Shown one piece after another: positions 13,988 to 24,010 of a stretch of 64,000 nucleotides of DNA (positions within the stretch are counted from its first letter, which is position 1; every line of letters begins with the position of its first letter). A model generated the notes under the pieces. The model saw only the letters and a list, made by a program, of their open reading frames with translations, did no database searches and was not told the origin of the DNA. Both the position numbers and the translations under genes were made by a program. The stretch covers positions 308,686-372,685 of the forward strand of contig NW_003546282.1 in assembly GCF_000090795.2 (NCBI RefSeq), read 5' to 3'. Source of the stretch: Amphimedon queenslandica (lineage: Eukaryota; Porifera; Demospongiae; Haplosclerida; Niphatidae).

Positions 13988-14121
13988 ATTGCTGTCTATC
14001 CTTTCTGAGCAGCAAAGCAACAAAAGGTAAAGTGAAAATCATCACAACAGGCTTTTATATTCAAGCTGTGATAAACCACGCCCATGTTTCAAAATGGCTG
14101 CTATCTGAAGTGAATCATGTG
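13988..14121. promoter_or_regulatory. Bidirectional promoter subtilase B / HPS5
   Basis: Only 134 bp separate the two divergent start codons. A minus-strand TATAAAAG (plus-strand 14052-14059) lies 65 bp upstream of the subtilase ATG; none is obvious for HPS5, as expected for a housekeeping gene. A CCACGCCC motif lies near 14078. The roles are inferred from position. Confidence 0.55.
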
Positions 14122-15220
14122 ATGGCTAGTCCAGAGAAAGAAGGCGAAGAGCAAGACATATGGAGAGGATTGGTCCAGGTACAAGACGGGGCACCTCTCT
14201 TCTCTCCCATTTCAAACTCAGCTAGGATAAAGGTATATAGCAACTGGAGCAATAGTTGTGTTTGTGACACACCCACCTTTATTATAAACTCTCTCCCTCT
14301 TTTAGTTCACATGTATAGCTGTATCTCCTACTCATGTCGCATTGGGTGCTAATTCAGGTGGTGTCTATTGTTTTAATGGAGACAATCACCAATTCACTGG
14401 TCGACTCTTAGCAAATAGAGTAAGATAAGGCCACTCAGTCTTGTTGCATGAACCCTCTTCCTCCCCCTCTCTCTCTTTAGGAGGGCAGTATATCTTTAAT
14501 GAAGTTCTCTCCTGATCATTCTCTACTTGCTGTTGTGGCAGGAGGTCATAATGTTTGCTTCTGGGAGCATAACCTTCTCAACGGCAGCATTGAAGCTAAA
14601 GTAAGCTATGTTATCACGCCTCCATTTAACAGACAGCACCTAGTATACCAATTACAGTATACAATATACAAATCTCCTTGTACCAAAGTGTTCATTACAT
14701 AAAGGCTTCATTGTATTATTACTGTTCCTATTTCTATTGTCATTTTTAGAAGTTTTATGTTTCCTCCGTATTAAAAGACTCATCAGTTACAGACATGGTG
14801 TGGGATAAGAGAGGTACTCGATTGTTTTATGGTGACGATCAGGGAAGGATCGTAATAGCTTTTGTCCCGAGGGTAAGAATGGGCTTGTTTAAGAGGTTGA
14901 GATCCTATCACATTTTATATTCATTATAGTTTACTCGTAAATTTGCTGGGAGTTCGTTGTTCAAAAGAATCGACGAAATTTTGTGTTTTGAGAAAGCTCC
15001 AATATTCCAGCTGGTACAATAAATAGTAAATGAATTAATTGATTGATTGATTAATTAGGATATGTATAATGACCTGTTGTTAGTGTCAAGCAAGGAACGT
15101 TGTTTTTTATTAAAATTACAAGGGTAGGCATTAATACATGTAATTTATACTATTAATATGTAATAGGGAAAGTATTGAATCACTTATATTAGTTGGCAAG
15201 AAGGCAATCAGGTTAGTAGT

Positions 15221-15251
<31 letters not shown>

Positions 15252-18200
15252 TTATTATAAGGAATGGGTTGTATGGTGCTTGTTTTTACCCACGTACCAG
15301 TGGAGAGGAAGGAGGGGGACAGCCCCCTATAGTGTACTCTGCAAGACCCAAGGGGAGACTATGGGCAGTAAGTGGGTGGAGCTGGCCGCACCTCTTTTAA
15401 TTAATTAATAGGCTAATGTCAATGGTGATGTCATCTCTACTGTGAAACCACTGGATTTTGCTGTGTCAGCATCTTCTTCATCCATCATTAATATTAACTC
15501 CGACTCTCTTCCTTTGGCCACTCCTACAAAGCCACTCCCTTCTCTTAATTATTGTCGTCTTGGTCTGCTTAATCAGCATTATTTAGTAACGTGGCATAAG
15601 GACTTCCTACTTGTTCAAGTTTTCAAAGATTCGTCATACTATGTGAAAGAATGGACAGTAGAGTTTAAAGATATTGACGACATAGTTTTTACTGGAAATA
15701 AAGTAATATTAATGGTTACTAATAGTCATTAACCTTTTTCTAGATTTATTTATTACACGGTGGCTGTCAAACTGTTACATGTCTCACTTACCTTTCACTC
15801 AACGAGTTAATGAATAAAATAATCAATTTAAAAAATACCACTTTACTAAAAGAAGTAAGAGAGAGAGAGAGAGGGACAATAGTCATTAGTAGCAGCTGTT
15901 CATAATTACTTGTTTCTGTGTCTGCCTTATAGTATTGTGTCTAATTGAAACTTACAATCTGTGAACATCAGCAGTGCCCCACACACACACACACACTCGT
16001 CTCTCCCTGTATGCACGCCTTATCTGTTAGTATACCACCTTGTTTGCTAAATTGAGATTTCAATCACAAAAGACTCTAAAAAATACATTGATATCTTCCC
16101 CTTTCTCTCTCCCTCTTCAGATTCTAGTCCAATACAACAGTTTACTACGAGCTCAAGTTTCCCTGGACACACTAACAACTGCAAAGAAGTGTTTGTTGGA
16201 GTCAGGGCAGTCATTACCAAATGAAGTACAGGAACTGTTGATGGATGATGAAGATAAACCACAGGAAGTAGAATCGATGAATGAAAAAGAGAAATGCGAA
16301 CCAGCAACAAGCAATGGAGTTGAACCACCTGCTGAAGTAAAGGAAGACACTAGTTTATTTAATATGGAGGATGATAACGGAGACTCTGTGGCCCCTCCCC
16401 CTTCAACCACACCTCCTCCAGAAGAACGAATACCATTAAACGAAGAAGTAGCCCCTCCTACTGATAGACTACTATCTCAATCTTTACCTGAAGACATAGC
16501 TACTCACACACCCACTAATGATACGATTGGTCACAGTCTACCGCAATTACCAGGCCACGCCCATCAATTGCCTAACCCCGCCCACCAATTACCTGATTCC
16601 ATCCAACAGCCAGTGGTAAAGTCTCCGCCCACTACCTCGTTACCGGTGTCCAGTGTCTCCCCTAGTGATGCATTACCGCTGATTACTCGAATGGGAAGCA
16701 TAAAGACTAGTAATGATGATGAGCCAGTAGTAGTTAGGAAGAAAAGAGGAAGCAGTGGAAAGAAGAAAAGGAGAGGATCAGCCGGTAATTAATGAAAAGG
16801 AGAGGCTTCTTTATTTTTATAATTTTTTCTGATGCATGTACACGTACTTATTTTGGGTAGAAAGTTTGAGCTGATTCCGATCAAAATTGGATTTTTACAA
16901 GTTTTTAAAGTTGCTCAAAGATTGGGTCTACTATAAAATGACTAAGAGAGAAATCTCCAGTTTCTGATGTACATGTATATATACATGTACTTATTATTAG
17001 TAGTAGTAGTATTAAAATTTGTATTTTTTAGATTCAGGAACAATAAACAGGTCTTCCTCAATGATAAGTCAGTTAAGTTTAGATGATATAATGGAAGGAC
17101 AGATATCCACCATCATATCTCCCACTCACTCTCAGCTATCATCAGCTGTGCTCTGCCNNNNNNNNNNNNNNNNNNNNNNNNNNNNNNNNNNNNNNNNNNN
17201 NNNNNNNNNNNNNNNNNNNNNNNNNNNNNNNNNNNNNNNNNNNNNNNNNNNNNNNNNNNNNNNNNNNNNNNNNNNNNNNNNNNNNNNNNNNNNNNNNNNN
17301 NNNNNNNNNNNNNNNNNNNNNNNNNNNNNNNNNNNNNNNNNNNNNNNNNNNNNNNNNNNNNNNNNNNNNNNNNNNNNNNNNNNNNNNNNNNNNNNNNNNN
17401 NNNNNNNNNNNNNNNNNNNNNNNNNNNNNNNNNNNNNNNNNNNNNNNNNNNNNNNNNNNNNNNNNNNNNNNNNNNNNNNNNNNNNNNNNNNNNNNNNNNN
17501 NNNNNNNNNNNNNNNNNNNNNNNNNNNNNNNNNNNNNNNNNNNNNNNNNNNNNNNNNNNNNNNNNNNNNNNNNNNNNNNNNNNNNNNNNNNNNNNNNNNN
17601 NNNNNNNNNNNNNNNNNNNNNNNNNNNNNNNNNNNNNNNNNNNNNNNNNNNNNNNNNNNNNNNNNNNNNNNNNNNNNNNNNNNNNNNNNNNNNNNNNNNN
17701 NNNNNNNNNNNNNNNNNNNNNNNNNNNNNNNNNNAGCTCAGTAGTGGGTTTACTAGTCCAGAAGTGGGTGTGGGTTTTGATTCTCAGTCTTCGCCCAGTT
17801 TTTCTTCGCCGGTTCATTTGGATAGCGAAACTGAGAAATTTACGGAATCAGTTAATGGAGCAATGTAAGCTTGTCTTAATAATAATATTTATTTTATTTA
17901 TTTTACATGTACATGTACGTGTAGGCACTCGCTGTCTTCTCCTGTTGTTTTATGTTCTGCCGATAATATGAGGAAACTCTTATTAAAGTGGGTGGGGCAA
18001 CTTCATAACTATCATGCCCACCTTGAGTCAATTGGTGTTACATTTAAGGAAGCTCTTAGCTCCGCCCACTTCCTGTCACCTATAAAGGACTCTGTTAGTG
18101 AGCTTCTCGTTGTGTGTTTGGAAATGGAAATATTCCCCTCCAAGGGGTCCAGAGATGATCTATCTAAAGAGTCGTCTGAAGATGCAAAGGGGTCTGGAAC

Positions 18201-20226
18201 ACAAAGAGAAATACCTGTAGCTGAGGGGTCTGGGGTTGATTCTGGAACTTTGGATAATAATGCTTCATCAATTGATACTGGGTCTGAAATTAAACCCAAG
18301 GGGTCTGATGGTGCAAATTGTGTTTCCAAGGGACCCGGTGATGATGGACTGTTTGTTGATTTTATCGCTACTTATTATAGCCACGCCCTCTCTTATGACG
18401 TCATTAAAGTTCATATTAATAAAGCTCAGCTAGCCAAGACCACTTCAGTTTGGAGGGAACTAGCAGCTGGGGAACAAGAAGAAGTGGATCAGACCAGTGC
18501 CGATATTAATGAGAGTGACACGCCTCCTTTAATTACCCCTAGAGCATTATCAAAGTATGCAATTACAAATTATCATTATACTAATTATTATTATTTTATA
18601 GTTTATATACTAAGGATCCCAATGCCTTCTTATCAGTAGGTGTGGCTAGTTTCCCTTCCATTAAGCTGTGGGAAGTCATTGCTTTATGTCAGTTAGATTA
18701 TTTCGAAGATAAAATGGGGGTCAATGCCGATTTGACTACCTATTGTAAATACCTGGATGCTATTTTTAGCAAGCATAGTCCGTCCTCTTTGGACTTGATG
18801 AATTATTTTAATGATCCACAGCTTATCATAGTATCTGTGGCAGCTGTACTTTTAGCCCTGCCCACACAGGAAGTGAAAGACCAACAAGGCAATCCTATGT
18901 AAGGATGTGTTAGTTGTTGTTTGTTGTTTATTGTTGTTTGTTGTTAGTGAGGGAAGTCATTTAGCGTCTTGGCCTCATGAAACCAGCTTGACTGGTTTGA
19001 CTCGCGTGACATGTACTTCAACAGAAGTGGGAGTGGTCGAAAATGTTGCATCAATGTTTGAAAGAGAGGGGTAAGGCAATATTTGAATTAATCAATCAAT
19101 TAATCAATTGATATTGTTGTCTAGATATTGGAAAGGTTATGTACAGATTTGTGTGTCGAAGAAAAAGAAAGAGCAATTGATTAAAGTGGCAGCGTATCTT
19201 AGAAGTTCATCTCTACTCCACGAACTAACAAGCAATGGTGAGGAAGTAACCATCTTCTTAATAAGCTCCTTCTTCTCTCCCTCCTCAGGCTACCCATTCA
19301 AATCCACGAGCGTTTGGAAGTCATTCACAGGCCAGCTAGTGGAACTGGTCATTCCGGTTCATCCAGTTAGTCCTGATGGGTTGAACTGGGATGTCGTCCT
19401 CAGGGAAATGGTCTGTATGATCGGAGTGGAAGAGACTGGGAAGGTTCTTGAGACATTAGACGGTGTATCATGGAGCCTGCCCCATCAGCTTCATGAGCTC
19501 TTTGTGAGGCTAGCATCAGTTCACAAAGAACAGAGGTACATGATGGTACTTGTGTACCTCATTATGGACTCACTTAAATTTCTGTAGGACGATAGCTCAT
19601 AATCTACTAGAGAAGGTTGATCGGTATCTCTGGTCTGTCCGACCCACGACTTTAGGACCTCACGTGTCTATAGTACTTCAAAAAGACGAGGCTAAAAGTA
19701 CTGAAGAAGAAACGAATGATGATACCACAAAAACTGAAGCTTTACGAGACATAATGTCTCCACCCCCTTTGCCATACCCACTGATATCGCCGATAACTAT
19801 GGAAGACTGGGCCTCTCATTGGGGTATTAGAACAAGCACCAGTCGGTAAGTGATTGTGGTCACCTGATAGTCACCTGATGGTCTGTTCATGTGTTTGTGT
19901 GAATAGGTGTGGCTTGTGCGGTCATTCATTGATGAATAGGATATCGGATAAGGAGAGAGGTGGGATCGGATTCCAGTGTGGTAAGGAATAGACGTGGCTG
20001 AGAGACATATTGACTATACTTCAGTCAAAAAATTTACTCCTCTATTTCACAAAAAATAGAATTTTGTTAAAATTTGGGCCCTCTAGTTATCCAGTTTAAT
20101 ATTATACATTTAATTTACAATGTAGGGCATGCCTTTCACAAGCAGTGTTGTCCTGAGCAAGCATGTACACTGTGCTTTTTATTGAAGTATAAGAATCATT
20201 TGACTAATAATGCTAACAAGAGATGA
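14122..20226 (+). CDS. HPS5: HPS5 (BLOC-2 subunit) with C-terminal RING-like finger; contains assembly gap
   Basis: BLOC-2 directs cargo from endosomes to lysosome-related organelles. Exons: 14122-14232, 14306-14419, 14481-14600, 14750-14872, 14930-15013, 15059-15123, 15167-15211, 15262-15367, 15412-15702, 15744-15854, 16121-16784, 17032 to gap, gap to 17864, 17925-18554, 18602-18898, 18948-19070, 19125-19237, 19289-19535, 19588-19845, 19907-19980, 20126-20226. An N-terminal WD40-type propeller (residues ~35-330; YGACFYP, VNGDVIST match HPS5) is followed by a long low-complexity linker and an alpha-solenoid ending DRYLWSV, where human HPS5 also ends. The sponge protein continues with CGLCGH, a loop, CGHAFHKQCCP and CTLC, a RING-like zinc finger as in VPS8/VPS41. 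The first in-frame ATG after the shared promoter was used. The N gap hides part of the linker. Confidence 0.9.
17158..17734. other. Assembly gap (577 N)
   Basis: A run of Ns inside the HPS5 linker region. The reading frames on both sides are HPS5-like and Ser-rich, so at least part of the missing sequence is coding. The X-filled reading frames spanning it carry no information. Confidence 0.98.
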
Positions 20227-20337
20227 TCTTTATGATTTTATATTTTCACTCTCTCCTTCTCTTTTTTCTGTGTGTTGCTGTTTATTATATTTTGTATATT
20301 AATTTTTAAAATTATTCTATATGCTTTCGAGTTCAAA

Positions 20338-20422
20338 TTTCCCGCTTTTGTCTACTGCGCATGCGTGTGGGTGTGAAGAAGGTGTGTTGGGCGTGGCTTT
20401 TTATTAACAGTAGTTATATAAA
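20338..20422 (+). promoter_or_regulatory. TMEM86 promoter: E2F-like, NRF1-like and TATA elements
   Basis: TTTCCCGC (20338-20345), TGCGCATGCGT (20356-20366) and TATATAAA (20415-20422) line up ahead of the ATG at 20471. The spacing fits a TATA-driven start about 25-30 bp upstream of a short 5' UTR. Factor binding is inferred from consensus only. Confidence 0.5.
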
Positions 20423-20470
20423 ACGCGTGGAATTTTAGGTTGTAAACACAAAAAAGACAAAAAGGAAGAG

Positions 20471-21300
20471 ATGGTTTTGTTTGATACAAGTCAAGTAAGT
20501 GTTTAAATTATGTTTAAAACCCAGCTTAACCTTTTCTTTTACAGATAAAGAAGGAGGTGATATGTGTGGGACCTTATCTAGTCCCGTTTCTCAAGACCGC
20601 CTGTCTTTACTTCATCATAAATCCCGAGATAGGGACCATCGCTCACGCTGTCATTAAGCTACTGCCACTTTCATTTTTAATTACTTTCGTTTGGGCCCAA
20701 GGGCTCAGAGAGAACAAGTACAACCAGTGGATAATGGCTGGGTTAAGCGCCTGTGCCCTTGGTGATCTACTCCTGGTTTGGCAAGAGGCGCATGATGCCT
20801 TCTTCCTAGCTGGCATGGCCTGCTTTGGTATTGGCCAAATTGCTTATACAGTTGGGTTTGGACTCAAGCCGTTTGGACTTAAAGAACTAGCTCTATCGAG
20901 TCTAGTAACTGGAATCATTGTTCACTTCATTTCGTCTTGTCTCTCTCAGCCACTGTCAACCATTGTTCCTATCTATGCCATGCTTCTTTCTTTCACAGCA
21001 TGGAGGGCGCTCGCTCGCTTTAATTTAAACGGGGACATCCCCTGGAGGAAGATATATGCGGCAGCTGGTGCAATATTGTTTGCATTCTCCGATACTGTAC
21101 TGGCTGTCAATAAGTTCTGTACTCCCTTGCCTTATGAGACGCCATTGATCATGATCAGCTATTATGGAGCTCAAATGTTCATAACTTTCTCCATCATTAA
21201 CTCAAGACTCACTATTAGTCAAGACAAAACAACAACCAGCTCCAAAAACAACAACAACAACAACAATGCTCTTATTAAGACATCAATAGATTCTTGTTGA
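20471..21300 (+). CDS. TMEM86: Lysoplasmalogenase, TMEM86/YhhN family
   Basis: Multi-pass membrane hydrolase that cleaves the vinyl-ether bond of lysoplasmalogens. Exons: 20471-20494 and 20545-21300; 259 residues, the usual size for the family. About eight hydrophobic helices can be traced, with the conserved family blocks LGDLLLVW (residues ~90-97; acidic residue inside the membrane), FGIGQIAYT and GAILFAFSDTVLAVNKF. The tail is hydrophilic with a seven-asparagine run from an AAC repeat. The tiny first coding exon holds only eight codons; the start is supported by the TATA box 50 bp upstream. TMEM86A versus TMEM86B cannot be decided. The gene converges on ANKS1 downstream. Confidence 0.92.
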
Positions 21301-22104
21301 TGTTCTTTCTTTTCTTTGCCCTCCTTCTCTATTTATCCTCCCTCATTCTCTTTCTCCATTTTCGGTCATATTGACTCATCATATCAAATCATTGTATCAT
21401 CTATTGATAATTTTGTGTACATTATGTTACATATCTAATGATTATTTATTTTGTCTTCTTGTTTACTCTTTGTTTACATCCAGTTCCTTATCATAAATTA
21501 ATTATAGTGAATATGATATGAATGCTGTTGTATTCCTCAGAAAGGAAGTATCTATTAGTACAATCCTTATGAGACTAGCAGTGCCAGACACTCTGCCTTT
21601 GATCTTATTACCCTCTCACCTCCTTCCCTCCCTCTTGTCACATGATCATGTGATCATGTTTACTAATTATTATTCTTGATGGAATGTTGTATGATAAACA
21701 CTTCAACCATTTCCTCTACTGCTTCAGTTGTTAAATGATGCAATATTTAACCTATTGCTATTTGCTACTCACATGACGATGGCATGATGCTAAGGAATAG
21801 CTGGTGCAAAATAGTAATCAGTTCATAATTAATGGAAAATAATATGTAATTATAAAACCAAATGTAATCATAGACTAATATTAGAGTTTACAAAGTCACT
21901 ATAACTAAACTCTAATATCTATGATGTAATCAGTTCATTAATGGAAACTAAAATTCAATTATGAAACCGGATGTAATCAGCTCTTAATTAATTAAGAATT
22001 AAAATTCAATTATGAAACCGGATGTAATCACTTCATAATTAATTTTAATGCAATGCAAAAAAAATAGAAAAATAAAATGAAAATGAATGCAATTGACTCA
22101 GACA
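21301..22104. other. Tail-to-tail region TMEM86 / ANKS1 with an imperfect repeat block
   Basis: No gene seen. 21301-21800 looks like TMEM86 3' UTR. 21818-22045 contains three to four imperfect direct copies of a ~60-bp AT-rich unit built around GATGTAATCAGTTCATTAATGG-like sequence (written here as a degenerate description), and a strong inverted repeat within it. Confidence 0.6.
21868..21925. repeat. Inverted repeat (possible foldback/MITE remnant)
   Basis: ATATTAGAGTTTA (21878-21890) is the exact reverse complement of TAAACTCTAATAT (21906-21918), and the outer ATCATAG and CTATGAT also pair, leaving a 4-nt bulge and a 15-nt loop. It is embedded in the ~60-bp direct repeats of the TMEM86/ANKS1 spacer. 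No transposase gene is nearby. Confidence 0.65.
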
Positions 22105-23914
22105 TCACATCACATCCTGTTTCACTAGCTCTTTTCTCAGTGTTACTCTTACATGATAATGAGATATAAATCTGAGAGGAGGTGCTGCAGGGTCTGCTAA
22201 GACTGTTAATGTAATAAATATATTTTAAACATTGTCAGTCAAAACATGAAAAAAACCATAAAAATAATGAAAATAACAACAACAATGATTACGGAAAGTT
22301 CAACTTATTTCATTATCTACAGAAAAAGAGAATAAAATAATTAGAATCAGCTAATCAACCAATACCTTGCGAGGAGGACTTCTTGCTGCCGCTCAACTTA
22401 CGAAAGGAGCGTTTTAAAACTGAAGTCTTTGAAACCTTCTTTGTCATCTCAGGATTTGACTACAGACAGTCATTAATTACTAATAAATTATTAATAATGA
22501 ATTCTCTTACTGTTTTATACTTTGATCTTGCTCTCACGACTGCTTGATAGGCAACTTCAAATGCTTGACCAACAGTCAGTATAATCTCGTCTGCTATTTC
22601 CTGCAATAAACGATCAAAGTGACACAAAAACAATATACATGTATGTACATGTACATGCATTTAAGCTAAAATCAGTAGAGTCAAACCTCCAAAGCAACAG
22701 ACATTGAACAAAAGGTATACTTATAATAATTCTTACTTTGCTCTCGACCATAAAAACATGGCAATAGCTACAATCGGTTTCCTTATCTTTAGTAATGTAA
22801 GCAAACACTCTTGGGTCCTCAATGTCAGGACAACAGTGAGAGATATCTCTTATCAAATGTGTACTCACTACAATCTAATGAAAGAGATAACCTGTCACGT
22901 GACAATCAGCCGATCAATACTCCTCACTTTAGTGTCTGCATTAACAAATTTAACTCCTTTCCACGATATTGATAATATGATCTGAGGTATCTTTGCTATG
23001 CTGTCCGTCTGTGTCTAAAGAAAGACATCTTTATGAATGGATACCATTACGTACAATGTATTACATGTGTCAAATATGTAGGCACATACACATACGTACA
23101 TGATGTTCCCTCTGTATTTATAAATGACTGGACTTTGTCTCTGCATGTCTCACATTAAAGGTACAAAACTTTAGTGATTGGCTATTTTTAAAGTTGCTGA
23201 ATTTGTGGCCATGATTCAGCATGCATATAATGGTTCTAAAATGGGCCAAATGGCTAAAATTTGCTAAAATTCTTCTGCCCAAAATCACCAGCAGTATGGT
23301 AGCATGAGCTTACTCTTAGCTTAAGACAAGCTTCTTCAGCCGAATATCTACCAGTAGTACCTCGAACCAAAGCACTGCCTAAATACTGGAAGGAAAGGTC
23401 ATTATTAAATGAATGGTTTTTATTCATAGTCTTACTAAAGTCCTGTAGTTCTTGACTTGAGCAGGAGGGATATCAAAAGAGGCGTGGTTAGGAGGAGGGG
23501 CATTGTGAAGAGCCTGATCAGTATCATCAGTAGGAGAATCAGCAGCTGCACATTCACTCCCACGGACTGGAGTATCTAAAGGGGTGGGATCAGAGTGAGT
23601 GCGGCTGGAGGAGGTGTGATTAGTAGGAGTAGCTGTTGTTGTTTTTTGTAATTTCGATGACGTCCAGTTCACTTGTGAATGATCATCAAACAACTCTAGC
23701 TGGTCCGTCTTTGATGGGTGTGGTTTTAAGGATTGGATCTTAGTGTAATCCCGAGCAAAATTGACGCGTAGAAAAGGACTCCCAGGAGCAGGATTAGAGG
23801 GCAAGAGAGTGGAGGAGGGAGGGAAAGTCCAGTCAGGATTAATCCTCTTTAATTCACTAATACCATACAGTAACCTCTTTCTGTGACCCAATGGGAGATC
23901 AACACTAAATATCT

Positions 23915-24010
<96 letters not shown>

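Noticed and set aside
17019-17817. Long X-filled ORFs on both strands
   Set aside because: They span the N gap. Only the plus-strand flanks belong to HPS5 exons.
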